Source: Rhodocytophaga rosea (GTDB lineage Bacteria; Bacteroidota; Bacteroidia; Cytophagales; 172606-1). Taken from it: DNA of 64,000 nucleotides. The position numbers and the translations under genes were made by a program. Positions 34,491-43,146 of the stretch are shown in pieces (within the stretch, counting starts at the first letter, position 1; each line of letters begins with the position of its first letter). The notes beneath the pieces are model-generated. The model was given only the letters and a program-made list of their open reading frames with translations, ran no database searches and was not told the origin of the DNA. The DNA lies in NCBI RefSeq assembly GCF_010119975.1, contig NZ_CP048222.1, positions 4,048,501 through 4,112,500 of the forward strand, in the 5' to 3' direction.

Positions 34491-35600
34491 TTACCTATAA
34501 TGTACCTTTAACAGCATAGATTCCAGCGTAAGGCCTGGCCCAAAAGCAAAACTGAGAATATTCTTTCCGGCATCCGACTGTTGCAGGTCATTCCATAAGG
34601 CTTTCAGCACAAACAGTATGGTAGGCGACGACATGTTGCCATAGGCTTTCAACGTCTGGTAGGCATAGCGGTTATCCTCCTTACAAAGGCCCAGTTGCTG
34701 CTCAATCACTTCCAGAATGCGTTTTCCTCCTGGATGAATGGCAAACAGATGTATATCGTGTGTAGTAAGCTTGAGATGTTTCAATAATCTCTCTGTAAGC
34801 TGCCTGATGCCGTTTTTAATCAGGTCGGGGATGTAGGAGGAAAGGGTCATTTCGAAGCCGAAGTTGCCAATATGCCAGGCCATATCGTTTTTTCCATCAA
34901 AATGCAAGTCGCAATACAGCGATTCGATACTGATTGAGTATTCATTCCGTGGGCTTGCTTCCATAATAACAGCTGCGGCTCCATCGGCAAAAATGGCATT
35001 AGACAGCAAGTGGTCTTCTGTTTTGTACTTCTGAAAATGAATGGTACATAATTCCACACACACTACCAGTACTTTCGCCTCCGGATTTGATTTACAAATG
35101 GCATCAGCTGTTTTAAGGGCATTAAATGCGGCATAACAACCCATAAAATTTATAGCTGTCCGTTGAATGTTGGTGGCTAATCCAATGGTTTCTACTAGTT
35201 CAATATCTATTCCTGGCGCATACATGCCAGTACAACTCACTGTAATTAAATGAGTAATTTGCGTGGGAGAAAAGTCTGGATAAGCCAGTAGGCAATTCCG
35301 GATAGCTTCGGTACACAATGGAACCGCATGTTGCTTATATAATTGCATCCGGCGGTCGATCGTAGGAAAGGGCTCAAGGTCAGGCGTATTGCTGTAAAAA
35401 TCAAAGGCTCCATTACGTCTGGTGTAATCTGCCAGTACTGTATACCTATATTGAATGCCTGTAGAGCGATAGAGAGCTGTCAGTTTCTTTTTCTCCGCCG
35501 CATTCATGCTGACGGCTTCTGCCATAAAATCGGCAATGCGCATTTGAGGTAGTTTATAAGGTGGATTTGCCGTTCCAATGGCCGATATATAGCTCTTCAT
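34491..35600 (-). CDS. Type III polyketide synthase (chalcone/stilbene synthase family)
   Basis: The 369-aa protein has the full thiolase-fold synthase layout with the catalytic triad intact: Cys155 in NFMGCYAAFNAL, His289 in FAIHPGGKRIL and Asn322 in YGNMSSPTILF. The CoA-site loop is AFGPGLTLE (about 352-360), where plants have GFGPG. SCTGMYAPGID marks the substrate pocket. Such enzymes condense a starter acyl-CoA with malonyl-CoA units to alkyl-resorcinols, pyrones or related phenolics. No methyltransferase, oxidase or acyl carrier genes are adjacent, so any tailoring enzymes are elsewhere. The starter and the product are not predictable. Confidence 0.92.
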   Translation of the reverse strand: MKSYISAIGTANPPYKLPQMRIADFMAEAVSMNAAEKKKLTALYRSTGIQYRYTVLADYTRRNGAFDFYSNTPDLEPFPTIDRRMQLYKQHAVPLCTEAIRNCLLAYPDFSPTQITHLITVSCTGMYAPGIDIELVETIGLATNIQRTAINFMGCYAAFNALKTADAICKSNPEAKVLVVCVELCTIHFQKYKTEDHLLSNAIFADGAAAVIMEASPRNEYSISIESLYCDLHFDGKNDMAWHIGNFGFEMTLSSYIPDLIKNGIRQLTERLLKHLKLTTHDIHLFAIHPGGKRILEVIEQQLGLCKEDNRYAYQTLKAYGNMSSPTILFVLKALWNDLQQSDAGKNILSFAFGPGLTLESMLLKVHYR

Positions 35601-35744
35601 CTCAGGTTTTAAATATACTTCCGGATAATACGTCTGTTGATTTCCAATATCCGGAAAACACGTAAGGTAGTAAATATATAACGCAACATCTATGGGAATG
35701 GATTTACTCTGTACGTTCTAGGAGTAACTACAAAACCTAGCTAA

Positions 35745-35912
35745 ATGTTAAAGAAACCTTCAGATACTTCTCTAATGGATATGCTGCTGGAAACTTTATT
35801 CGGGGAGAAGTGGAGGCAGGAGAGGAGTGTTCGATTGGATAGCAGGCTAAAGATCAAAAATCAGGTATATGTTCTCACACTAGGAACTGGTAGTCAAGTC
35901 AGCTACAAATAG
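35745..35912 (+). CDS. Possible 55-aa small protein
   Basis: A short frame (ATG 35745, TAG 35910-35912) encodes a basic peptide with an amphipathic start (SLMDMLLETLFGEKWRQ) and a beta-like tail (QVYVLTLGTGSQVSY). No family was recognised. The main support is an intrinsic terminator 43 bp after its stop with no other gene to serve. It may equally be a fragment of a lost gene next to the insertion sequence. Confidence 0.3.
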   Translation: MLKKPSDTSLMDMLLETLFGEKWRQERSVRLDSRLKIKNQVYVLTLGTGSQVSYK

Positions 35913-35955
35913 ATTGTACTTGTACGTTAGCTAGTTTCTATAACTTAACCAGTTC

Positions 35956-36004
35956 AAAGACTGGAAGCCAGAAATGAATATCTTTCCAGCTTCCAGTCTT
36001 TTTA
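35956..36004 (+). terminator. Strong hairpin terminator without an assigned gene
   Basis: A perfect 13-bp stem (AAAGACTGGAAGC, arms 35956-35968 and 35989-36001) with a 20-nt loop is followed by TTT. It follows the possible 55-aa ORF and precedes the IS110-like element. Confidence 0.65.
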
Positions 36005-36225
36005 CATCCAGTTTATTATCAAATTAGTGATTTGGTTAAAATGGATTAAGATGAATATAACGCATTATCTGCCCATTTCTGCAATCAAGCGTTGATACAT
36101 ATTCTGGTATTCCGGAAGAAGCATTGATTTCTTGGGCTAACGTAGGTACTTTTGTTTTGTCCTAAGCTAGACCAATTTTTTTCTGGTGTTTACAGCCCGT
36201 GACACATTCTGGTCAGAAATGTAAA

Positions 36226-36253
36226 AAGCCCTTCTGCTCCAACAGAAAGGCTT
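36226..36253. repeat. Stem-loop in the IS110-like 5' non-coding region
   Basis: AAGCCCTTCTG pairs with CAGAAAGGCTT with one C/A mismatch around CTCCAA. Read on the minus strand it is followed by TTTTT, so it may stop antisense transcription into flanking DNA. On the plus strand it may be part of a structured non-coding RNA of the element. Confidence 0.5.
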
Positions 36254-36356
36254 GAGATGATTTCAGTGGAGGAGCTATCAGCTACCCCGATCAGTATATT
36301 TTCATATCAAAGATACATTTCCTTGGGACTTTTTCAACTTAATCAAGTAAAGAAAC

Positions 36357-37166
36357 ATGAAAAACAAGTCTGTATCCATGGAAGTCATTAACCGCAATGC
36401 TGCCGGTATTGATGTAGGAAGCCGGTCACATTATGTAGCTATCGGCCAACAACGAGAAGATGTGAGAGAGTTTGGCGTTTACAATGAGGATCTAAGCCAA
36501 TTGCTGGCTTGGCTTAAGGCAAATCAAATTACCACCGTAGCTATGGAAAGTACTGGTAATTACTGGCAGAGTTTATTTTCCTTTCTACAAGAAGCAGGAT
36601 TAGAGGTATACCTGTGCAATGGTAAATTCACCAAAAACATCAAAGGCCGCAAAACCGATGTGCAAGATTGTCAATGGATACAGAAGCTACATAGTTTGGG
36701 GCTACTCAGTAGTAGTTTTCTGCCAGACCTAGCCACTGAACAATTGAGAACTTATTGCCGGCATCGCACTTCCCTGTTGGAGACCTCTGCGATGACCACA
36801 CAAAAGATGCAGAAGTACCTACGATTGCTCAATCTTCGTTTAGATATAGTGGTCAAAGATGTCTGTGGACTGACAGGTTTGCAGATCATTGAAGCTGTCT
36901 GTAAAGGAGAAACCAATCCACAAGTACTAGCCTCTTTTCGTCATGGTAACTGCCGTAAATCAGAGGAAGAAATCGCCAAAGCCCTGCAGAGTAATGGGAG
37001 GAAAGATTACCTGTTTGGCTTACAACAGGAATTTGACCTGTATAAAATCCTGCAGGCAAAGATGGAGCAATGTGATGTAGCTATAGCAAAGCTACTTTCT
37101 GAGCAGATTGAAGGGATGAGACAAAAAGAGCTTTACAGGCGGAGGCTAAGCCGCATAAAAAGGTGA
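36357..37166 (+). CDS. IS110 family transposase, N-terminal DEDD part (frameshifted)
   Basis: The 269-aa frame carries the RuvC-like DEDD catalytic domain with all four acidic residues present: Asp19 in AGIDVGS, Glu64 in AMESTGNYW, and Asp101 and Asp104 in GRKTDVQDCQW. A coiled-coil linker follows (about 140-255). The frame ends with the atypical tail LYRRRLSRIKR. The downstream frame overlaps by 4 bp (GTGA) and supplies the C-terminal domain in the -1 frame. Family transposases are normally one ORF of about 400-450 aa, so this is either a disabling indel (A5 runs at 37123-37127 and 37157-37161) or -1 recoding. Inactivation is the simpler reading. Confidence 0.82.
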   Translation: MKNKSVSMEVINRNAAGIDVGSRSHYVAIGQQREDVREFGVYNEDLSQLLAWLKANQITTVAMESTGNYWQSLFSFLQEAGLEVYLCNGKFTKNIKGRKTDVQDCQWIQKLHSLGLLSSSFLPDLATEQLRTYCRHRTSLLETSAMTTQKMQKYLRLLNLRLDIVVKDVCGLTGLQIIEAVCKGETNPQVLASFRHGNCRKSEEEIAKALQSNGRKDYLFGLQQEFDLYKILQAKMEQCDVAIAKLLSEQIEGMRQKELYRRRLSRIKR

Positions 37167-37711
37167 ACAAGAATACGCCAAAAAATATGGACTTGAATCA
37201 ACTTGCTTATCAGTACTTTGATGGGGTGGACCTGATGCGCATTGAAGGAGTGAGTCATGCAACAGTGATTGCCCTAATGAGTGAGGTAGGCTGTGAAGGG
37301 ATCAAAAAGTTTGAGACATCCAAACAATTCACCTCTTGGCTCAGATTATGCCCCAATATAAAAATTAGCGGCGGTAAAGTATTAAGTAAAAAGATTGCCA
37401 AAGGCAGTAATCGTTTAAAAATTGCGCTCAGGTTAGCAGCCAACACAATAGGCAATCTCAAAGACACCCATCTATCAGATTTCTTCAACCGCATCAACTA
37501 TAGAAAAGGTAGAATAGCCGCTATCTCAGCCACAGCTCGAAAGCTGGCAGTCATTATCTGGAATATGATCGTCAAACATGTACCCTATAATCCGCCTAGT
37601 CAATACTTATTTATGGATCAGAAAAGAAAGATGAAACTAGTACAAAGGATCAGAAATAAGATTGCTAAATTGGACTTGAAGCCTGAGGATGTGGGCTTCG
37701 CTATGAACTAA
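37163..37711 (+). CDS. IS110 family transposase, C-terminal Tnp domain (frameshifted)
   Basis: The 182-aa frame is the Transposase_20 (IS116/IS110/IS902) C-terminal domain. It opens with a helix-hairpin-helix region, DLMRIEGVSHATVIALMSE. Then come FTSWLRLCPNIKISGGK, with the candidate catalytic Ser69, and KGSNRLKIALRLAANT. The upstream reading of the same frame (EAKPHKKVN) looks like the normal inter-domain linker, which argues that the break happened slightly upstream, near 37123-37127. The GTG at 37163 is therefore probably not a real start. Without fusion to the DEDD part the protein should be inactive. Confidence 0.8.
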   Translation: MNKNTPKNMDLNQLAYQYFDGVDLMRIEGVSHATVIALMSEVGCEGIKKFETSKQFTSWLRLCPNIKISGGKVLSKKIAKGSNRLKIALRLAANTIGNLKDTHLSDFFNRINYRKGRIAAISATARKLAVIIWNMIVKHVPYNPPSQYLFMDQKRKMKLVQRIRNKIAKLDLKPEDVGFAMN

Positions 37712-37732
37712 ATTTAACTGTAGACATAGACG

Positions 37733-38196
37733 TTAGTCAGTATAAAAGGCAGTCTTTGGTGAATAATCATCCCGCATAATGCCAAACTGATAAAAGATAT
37801 TGGGATTTTGCGAATCAGCATCTCTCAAATCGAAAAGTTCATAGGCTGTTATATTAAACTTTTCCCTTTCGTTATATACAGACCTGATGATTATTTCAAG
37901 CACTTCTGCCTGCTTTTCTTCTGATCTTCGGTGAAGTGGGCCTTACATTCTCTATAATATGGATAGGAGCACTCTCCGGAATGCCAGCTTTTTTCAGAAG
38001 ATAAATTTTCGGTAGGTACAGCCCGGAATACATCAGGAAAAAAATCCAGCCCTACGTAATCCAGTGAGGCATAAAAATCTGGCGTAGCACGTGTATTAAT
38101 TTCCCTCCAGAAGTCATAGGCAGGGTCAAAATTTACCACACCATTAAAACCAACTTCGATGGGCGGATTCTCTCGTTTCGCCTCTGCTTTGCGCAA
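37733..38196 (-). pseudogene. Decayed glycosidase-like gene remnant
   Basis: On the minus strand three successive frames read as one protein. The first has GFNGVVNFDPAYDFWREI and YASLDYVGLDFFPDVFR (38150-38020). A second frame has AGIPESAPIHIIENVRPTSP (about 37985-37925), resembling an ITENG-type active-site strand of TIM-barrel glycosidases. A third frame reads SEEKQAEVLEIIIRSVYNE, then AYELFDLRDADSQNP, to a stop at 37733. The 5' half is missing too. At least two frameshifts and a truncation make it a pseudogene, lying 21 bp from the IS110 transposase. The exact glycoside hydrolase family is not certain. Confidence 0.65.
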
Positions 38197-38488
38197 TCAC
38201 CCCGGTTACTACCACTGCCAGACATTAAGAATACTCATGATTAAACTTACAAAAAGGGGAAGAGAGTGTTACATGAAAGCTATCTGTAGTCGGAAAGTGT
38301 AAAGTGAGATGATTTATAAAGGTATGGATGAGCCCTTCTTAGTGGTAATTACAGAAAGCTCAAGCTTACCAAAAGCTGATTAATTAATATTTGTATCTCT
38401 TTTAAGAGTAAAAATAAATATGCTATCAATTGCAACCTGAATGAGGAAACTATACTCTAATAGACGAAAGAAAAGTAAAACTCCAATT

Positions 38489-38896
38489 ATGAAAAAGCTA
38501 AAATTAATATCTACCCTGATTGTAGCTGGATTGATTACAATGAGTATGGGATTTCCAACGGATCTGATGAATGGTAGGATTACAGATGAAAGCGAGAAAG
38601 AAAATTGTTTATTTGCAACGGTATCAAACGTAGTAGTAATGACAACAGTGGAATTTGGTAAAACAAATATGCGAAAAAAGCCTATACAAGAACTCCCTAC
38701 TTTTCATGCTACAGAATATTCAGACATTACTGTAAAATTGTTTGATCCAAAAGGGTTGCTGATAATGACGCAGCAAATAAGTATGGATGATTTCTTAGCA
38801 AGTAATGAAAAATCATCTTTACCTAATGGAAGCACTTTTGTAATGTTCCACGAAAGTACTGCTTATTATTTCCTGGAAGCAGGCTTAATGAACTAA
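38489..38896 (+). CDS. Secreted orphan protein of unknown function
   Basis: The 135-aa protein starts at ATG 38489 with a clear signal peptide (MKKLKLISTLIVAGLITMSM, cleavage near residue 22). The longer frame from 38441 adds a basic stretch that would bury the signal and was rejected. The mature part has a beta-rich look, with NCLFATVSNVVVMTTVEFGK and SDITVKLFDPKGLLIMTQQI strands, and may be a small beta-sandwich like T9SS-associated or GldM-like modules. No family was recognised. A hairpin overlaps its stop codon. Confidence 0.65.
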   Translation: MKKLKLISTLIVAGLITMSMGFPTDLMNGRITDESEKENCLFATVSNVVVMTTVEFGKTNMRKKPIQELPTFHATEYSDITVKLFDPKGLLIMTQQISMDDFLASNEKSSLPNGSTFVMFHESTAYYFLEAGLMN

Positions 38897-38910
38897 GTCT
38901 GCTTCCCAGG
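38872..38910 (+). terminator. Hairpin overlapping the stop of the 38489 gene
   Basis: CCTGGAAGCAGGCT pairs with AGTCTGCTTCCCAGG (one bulge, one G-T pair) around a 10-nt loop that includes the end of the coding region. No T-tract follows, so it is only a possible terminator or mRNA-protecting stem. Confidence 0.4.
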
Positions 38911-38952
38911 TAAAACAATTCAAAAAAATGATGCATCTACAAAAAAAGAAGC

Positions 38953-39426
38953 TTATACCTTCAGATGTTTTTTCAGTAGTGCAATTTGGCCTGTATGATA
39001 TAAGTCATGCTGTATAATTCCATGTAGCAGTATATAAAAAGTGTATTGTCTTCCGTTAACTATATCCTCCAGACCTTTATCCTCCATCGTATTTATTGCC
39101 TGCAGTAATTGCTGTTGACTATTTTCAAGTGCCTGTAAATCTTCCTGCCAGTTGCTTTCATCTGCTACATCAATAAAAGGCCAATCCTGTTCAGCATTCA
39201 ATATATCAAAAGATCTATCGCCTTCTATTTTTTGGAAAGCAAAATTGCGCCAGGCAGTCATGTGCCGCACGATTTCCCACATAGTATGAGTATCAGATAA
39301 TATCCGCAGGGCAGCCTGCTGAGCGTTAATTCCTTGAAGCACTTGCTTTACAGGTTGCCCATGCCAGGGACTGCCTTCATAGGTTTCATGCAGTAAATGG
39401 CTAATCCTTAATATTTCAGCTTTCAT
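38953..39426 (-). CDS. DinB family protein (putative metal-dependent hydrolase/transferase fold)
   Basis: The 157-aa protein fits the DinB/YfiT four-helix bundle. The three metal-ligand histidines are in place: one in HTMWEIVRHMTAW (about residues 47-59) and two in the HxxxH of IQHDLYHTGQIALLKK (about 138-154). Related proteins use bacillithiol or other thiols, or are stress proteins of unknown reaction. The gene starts 6 bp after EttA on the same strand and is surely co-transcribed with it, but no functional link is established. Confidence 0.85.
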   Translation of the reverse strand: MKAEILRISHLLHETYEGSPWHGQPVKQVLQGINAQQAALRILSDTHTMWEIVRHMTAWRNFAFQKIEGDRSFDILNAEQDWPFIDVADESNWQEDLQALENSQQQLLQAINTMEDKGLEDIVNGRQYTFYILLHGIIQHDLYHTGQIALLKKHLKV

Positions 39427-39432
39427 AACTCT

Positions 39433-41097
39433 TTATACTAATTTCTTATAGCGAATCCGCTTAGGGCCTTCATCTCCAAGTCGTTTCTTCTTATTTTCCT
39501 CGTAATCACTAAAATTACCTTCATAGTAAAACACCTGCGAATCTCCTTCAAAGGCTAGAATATGAGTGGAAACCCGGTCCAGAAACCAGCGGTCGTGGGA
39601 AATAACTACTGCACAACCGGCAAAGTTTTCTAATGCTTCTTCCAGTGCTCGTAAGGTATTTACATCCAGATCATTGGTAGGTTCATCGAGCAGCAGCAAA
39701 TTAGCTCCTTGTTTCAATGTCATGGCCAGGTGTACCCGGTTACGTTCTCCGCCAGATAAGGCACCCACTTTTTTCTCCTGGTCTGCTCCGCTAAAATTAA
39801 ATTTACTTACATATGCCCGTGAATTTATCTGTTTTCCACCAAGCATCATTTGTTCGGTACCGCCAGATATGGTCTCAAATACAGATTTATTTGGATCTAA
39901 ATTATTATGTTCCTGGTCTACATAAGCGATTTGCACTGTATCACCTACCTCAAAAGTACCAGCATCTGGTTTTATCCGCCCGGTAATCAAGTTAAATAAA
40001 GTTGTTTTACCGGCACCATTGGGGCCAATAATTCCGACAATACCGCCTTGAGGCAGAGAAAAATTCAGATTTTCATATAACAACTTGTCGCCATATGCCT
40101 TAGCTACTCCTTTTGCTTCAATTACTTTGCCTCCTAACCTTGGTCCTGCCGGAATGAATAATTCCAGCTTTTCTTCTCTTTGACGGGCATCTTCACCAAG
40201 TAATTTTTCATAAGCGCCAATACGGGCTTTGGATTTGGCCTGACGTGCTTTAGGCGCCATGCGCACCCATTCCAGTTCGCGCTGTAAGGTTTTCTGGCGC
40301 TTGGATTCTGACTTTTCTTCTTTTGCTAATCTTTGTTGTTTTTGTTCCAGCCAGGAAGAATAATTGCCCTTCCAGGGAATCCCTTCTCCCCGGTCTAATT
40401 CCAGTATCCAGCCAGCCACATTGTCCAGAAAATAGCGGTCGTGGGTTACCGCAATCACAGTTCCTTTATATTGCTTCAAATGTTGCTCCAGCCACAATAC
40501 TGATTCCGCATCTAAGTGGTTGGTAGGTTCGTCCAGGAGCAATACATCAGGCTCCTGTAATAACAGACGGCATAAAGCCACCCGGCGTTTTTCACCACCC
40601 GAGAGAGTAGCAATTTTTGCATCAGCCGGCGGTGTACGCAAAGCATCCATCGCTTTTTCCAGACGATTGTCCAGTTCCCAGGCATTTTGCTGATCTAATT
40701 TTTCCTGTACTTCTGCTTGCCTGGCCAGTAACTTATCAAAATCAGCATCCGGGTCACCGAACTTTTCATTGATCTGCTCAAACTCCTTCAAGAGATTCAC
40801 TATTTCCTGAACGCCTTCTTCTACGACCTCTTTCACTGTTTTATTGGGATCTAGTTTAGGCTCCTGTTCCAGAAATCCAACGGAATAGCCAGGAGAAAAT
40901 ACCACTTCTCCCTGATAGTTTTTGTCTACACCTGCAATGATGCGTAAAAGCGATGATTTTCCGGAGCCATTTAAGCCAAGCACCCCGATCTTGGCTCCAT
41001 AAAAAAAGGATAAATAGATATTTTTTAAAACCTGTTTTTGCGGAGGATAGATTTTACTAACCCCGGCCATTGAAAATATGATGGTTTCGTTACTCAT
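39433..41097 (-). CDS. ettA: Energy-dependent translational throttle protein EttA (ABC-F ATPase)
   Basis: The 554-aa soluble twin ATPase has Walker A motifs GLNGSGKSS and GPNGAGKTT, signatures LSGGEKRR and LSGGERNR, and Walker B segments VLLLDEPTNHLD and LLLLDEPTNDLD. The linker PtIM and arm features, with WVRMAPKARQAKSKARI, mark the EttA subgroup. EttA binds the ribosomal E site and couples the start of elongation to the ATP/ADP ratio. Length and motifs are normal. It lies upstream of the DinB gene in a two-gene operon. Start ATG 41097 is clear. Confidence 0.93.
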   Translation of the reverse strand: MSNETIIFSMAGVSKIYPPQKQVLKNIYLSFFYGAKIGVLGLNGSGKSSLLRIIAGVDKNYQGEVVFSPGYSVGFLEQEPKLDPNKTVKEVVEEGVQEIVNLLKEFEQINEKFGDPDADFDKLLARQAEVQEKLDQQNAWELDNRLEKAMDALRTPPADAKIATLSGGEKRRVALCRLLLQEPDVLLLDEPTNHLDAESVLWLEQHLKQYKGTVIAVTHDRYFLDNVAGWILELDRGEGIPWKGNYSSWLEQKQQRLAKEEKSESKRQKTLQRELEWVRMAPKARQAKSKARIGAYEKLLGEDARQREEKLELFIPAGPRLGGKVIEAKGVAKAYGDKLLYENLNFSLPQGGIVGIIGPNGAGKTTLFNLITGRIKPDAGTFEVGDTVQIAYVDQEHNNLDPNKSVFETISGGTEQMMLGGKQINSRAYVSKFNFSGADQEKKVGALSGGERNRVHLAMTLKQGANLLLLDEPTNDLDVNTLRALEEALENFAGCAVVISHDRWFLDRVSTHILAFEGDSQVFYYEGNFSDYEENKKKRLGDEGPKRIRYKKLV

Positions 41098-41420
41098 GTA
41101 TATATATTATTAAGTATATTCGTTCACAAATATGGCAAAATTTATACTTAGGCGCTTTTTTTTAAAAACTAATTAATTAAAATTGTAAGCTGAAAAGGCA
41201 GATTCGTTTTATAAGATCCTTTACGGTAGTAACGGATATAATCTATTGTAAAATAACCCAATTACATGAAGGGGGAATTGTAAAGGATTTATTTTAATCA
41301 AACAGGCTTATGCAACAATAATTATTTACAAAATTATTTTTCCATTCCTGTTTTATATTTTAAATTTAGCATAGAAGTGAATTAATGCGAGTGATATCAA
41401 ACAAACAACCTGCAAACATA
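41098..41420. other. Divergent intergenic region, no gene
   Basis: This AT-rich stretch lies between divergent ettA and the DUF349 gene and must hold both promoters. Nothing else structured was found. Confidence 0.5.
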
Positions 41421-42716
41421 ATGGAAGAATTACAGTGGTCAGATGAATATGGTTACATACGTGAGGGGAAGGTGTATCTGCGCGGATTTATGGGTTATCC
41501 TGATCGTCAGATCGGAGAAGTCAAACAAAGCGAGGAAGCAAGTGTAGCTTATTTTAGAGACAGATTTGAAACTGCCCGGCAAAAAGTAGATGAATTGTAC
41601 AGACTGGTAGACGAAGCACAAAACAAAGGTTCATACCTGATGAAATTGCTCCATCTCCGGCAGTATCTGATAGAATTTGATGGCCTGGGCGATTATCCGG
41701 CTCTGCTTCATAAGCTGGATGAGCTGGAAACTGAACTACGTAAGACAATTGTGGTAAACCGTGCCCGTAATCTTGAAATTAAGCAAGCATTACTACAAGA
41801 GGCAGAAACACTGGCCGGAAGTACCGATTGGAAAGAAACTACGGAGAAGTTTAAAGAACTGAAAGGAAAGTGGATAAAAACCGGCGCTGTAGACAAAGAA
41901 TATGAAGAGGAGATAGAAAACAAATTCGATGGCATTGTAAACAGCTTTTTTGACCGGCGTAAGGCATTTTTTGAAGAGAAAAACCGAATCACCAAATTCC
42001 GGGTGGCTAAGTACGAAGATCTTGCCCGTCAGGCCATACAACTACAAGACTCTACAGAATGGGAATCTACTGCTGGTAAGTTCAAAAAATTGCAGGAGCA
42101 ATGGAAAAAAGTGGGTAAAATTCCCAAAACCCATGCTGGTGACTTCTGGAATGACTTTAAGAAAGCCAACGATCATTTTTTTGAACTATACAAAAAAGCC
42201 AAAGGCATTTCCGGAACGTATGTTCGCCGGGTTGATCCTAAAAAACTGGCGCAGGAGAATCTTACCAATGAAGCTGAAACTCTGGTACAAAGCACAGATA
42301 TTATAAAGGCGGCTGATCGGGCCAAGCAGTTGCTAATGGAATGGAAAAACATTGGTGTACTTCCAAAAATGCAGGATAGACAGCTTGCCGAACGTTTCCG
42401 CGCTGCCTGCGATAAAATATTTGAGTTGAATTACCTGATGCGTGTAGTAAAGCGGAAGCATTTCTTCTTTGAAAAAAAATCTATGGCTGATCAGTTACAG
42501 ATAAAAATTACTATTATGAGTGATTTAATCCGTAAAGACAAAATGGAACTTGATACGTATGAAGGCAATGTGGATGGTATGAATATGATGAATAAGAGCC
42601 AGACCATGGATAAACTAGTGGTTTCCAAGTTGAATATTCAGAAACGGAAAATAAGTGTGAAAGAGCTGTTGCTAAATCAATTTAAAACAGAACTTGCTGC
42701 TTTGAGGCAGAAATAA
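41421..42716 (+). CDS. DUF349 domain protein
   Basis: The 431-aa protein is nearly all alpha-helical and highly charged, with several DUF349 repeats of about 70 residues, each carrying a Trp-Lys signature: STDWKETTEKFKELKGKWIKTG, then STEWESTAGKFKKLQEQWKKVG, then ADRAKQLLMEWKNIG. It opens with a small beta domain, MEELQWSDEYGYIREGKVYL. The family is cytoplasmic and likely scaffolding or nucleic-acid associated, with distant ProQ-like context in other bacteria, but it has no proven activity in Bacteroidota. ATG 41421 gives a family-like N-terminus; ATG 41385 would add 12 residues. Its own promoter is in the gap to ettA. Confidence 0.85.
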   Translation: MEELQWSDEYGYIREGKVYLRGFMGYPDRQIGEVKQSEEASVAYFRDRFETARQKVDELYRLVDEAQNKGSYLMKLLHLRQYLIEFDGLGDYPALLHKLDELETELRKTIVVNRARNLEIKQALLQEAETLAGSTDWKETTEKFKELKGKWIKTGAVDKEYEEEIENKFDGIVNSFFDRRKAFFEEKNRITKFRVAKYEDLARQAIQLQDSTEWESTAGKFKKLQEQWKKVGKIPKTHAGDFWNDFKKANDHFFELYKKAKGISGTYVRRVDPKKLAQENLTNEAETLVQSTDIIKAADRAKQLLMEWKNIGVLPKMQDRQLAERFRAACDKIFELNYLMRVVKRKHFFFEKKSMADQLQIKITIMSDLIRKDKMELDTYEGNVDGMNMMNKSQTMDKLVVSKLNIQKRKISVKELLLNQFKTELAALRQK

Positions 42717-42916
42717 CTATTCAATAAGACCTGATTATAAGCCACTTGGCTAATATTTAAAAAATACTTTGTCAGATTATAAACAATTACTTTTTTTTTC
42801 GTTTAATGGAAATGTATTATTCTATAAACGAACCAGCATTCCATAAACCTGCATATTTTTATAGTATGTCTTTATTTGTGCATGAATTATTAATCAATTA
42901 AACAAGGAAAAAGCCT

Positions 42917-43138
42917 ATGTATTGGACATTAGAGTTAGCCTCTTATTTAGAAGACGCCCCCTGGCCTGCTACCAAAGACGAATTGATTGACTATTCCATC
43001 CGTTCCGGTGCTCCATTAGAAGTAGTAGAGAATCTCCAAGAACTGGAAGATGATGGTCAACCCTATGAGAGTATTGAGGAAATCTGGCCAGATTATCCTA
43101 CCAAAGATGATTTCTTTTTTAATGAGGATGAATACTAA
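42917..43138 (+). CDS. DUF2795 domain protein
   Basis: The 73-aa very acidic protein matches DUF2795 as found throughout Bacteroidota: MYWTLELASYLEDAPWPATK, then DELIDYSIRSGAPLEVVENL, EDDGQPYESIEEIWPDYP and an acidic FFFNEDEY tail. The function is unknown. Its size, conservation and single-domain fold suggest a regulatory or assembly role. The ABC ATPase gene begins 8 bp downstream in the same direction, so the two form an operon-like pair. Confidence 0.9.
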   Translation: MYWTLELASYLEDAPWPATKDELIDYSIRSGAPLEVVENLQELEDDGQPYESIEEIWPDYPTKDDFFFNEDEY

Positions 43139-43146
43139 GCTTAGCC

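Larger units (their letters stand above)
36170..37730 (+). mobile_element. IS110-family insertion sequence (approximate limits)
   Basis: The element contains a DEDD transposase gene split into two frames (36357-37166 and 37163-37711). IS110 elements lack obvious terminal inverted repeats, so the ends cannot be fixed by eye; the left limit is a guess. The right end should fall within about 20 bp after the transposase, because a glycosidase-like remnant has its stop at 37733. The 5' non-coding part (about 36170-36356) holds two stem-loops, where IS110-group elements carry their bridge RNA. Confidence 0.7.

Noticed and set aside
37123-37166. Programmed -1 frameshift producing a full IS110 transposase
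   Set aside because: A5 runs are present, but IS110 transposases are normally a single frame and the linker-like residues already appear in the downstream frame before the overlap, so a simple indel is more likely. Not fully excluded.
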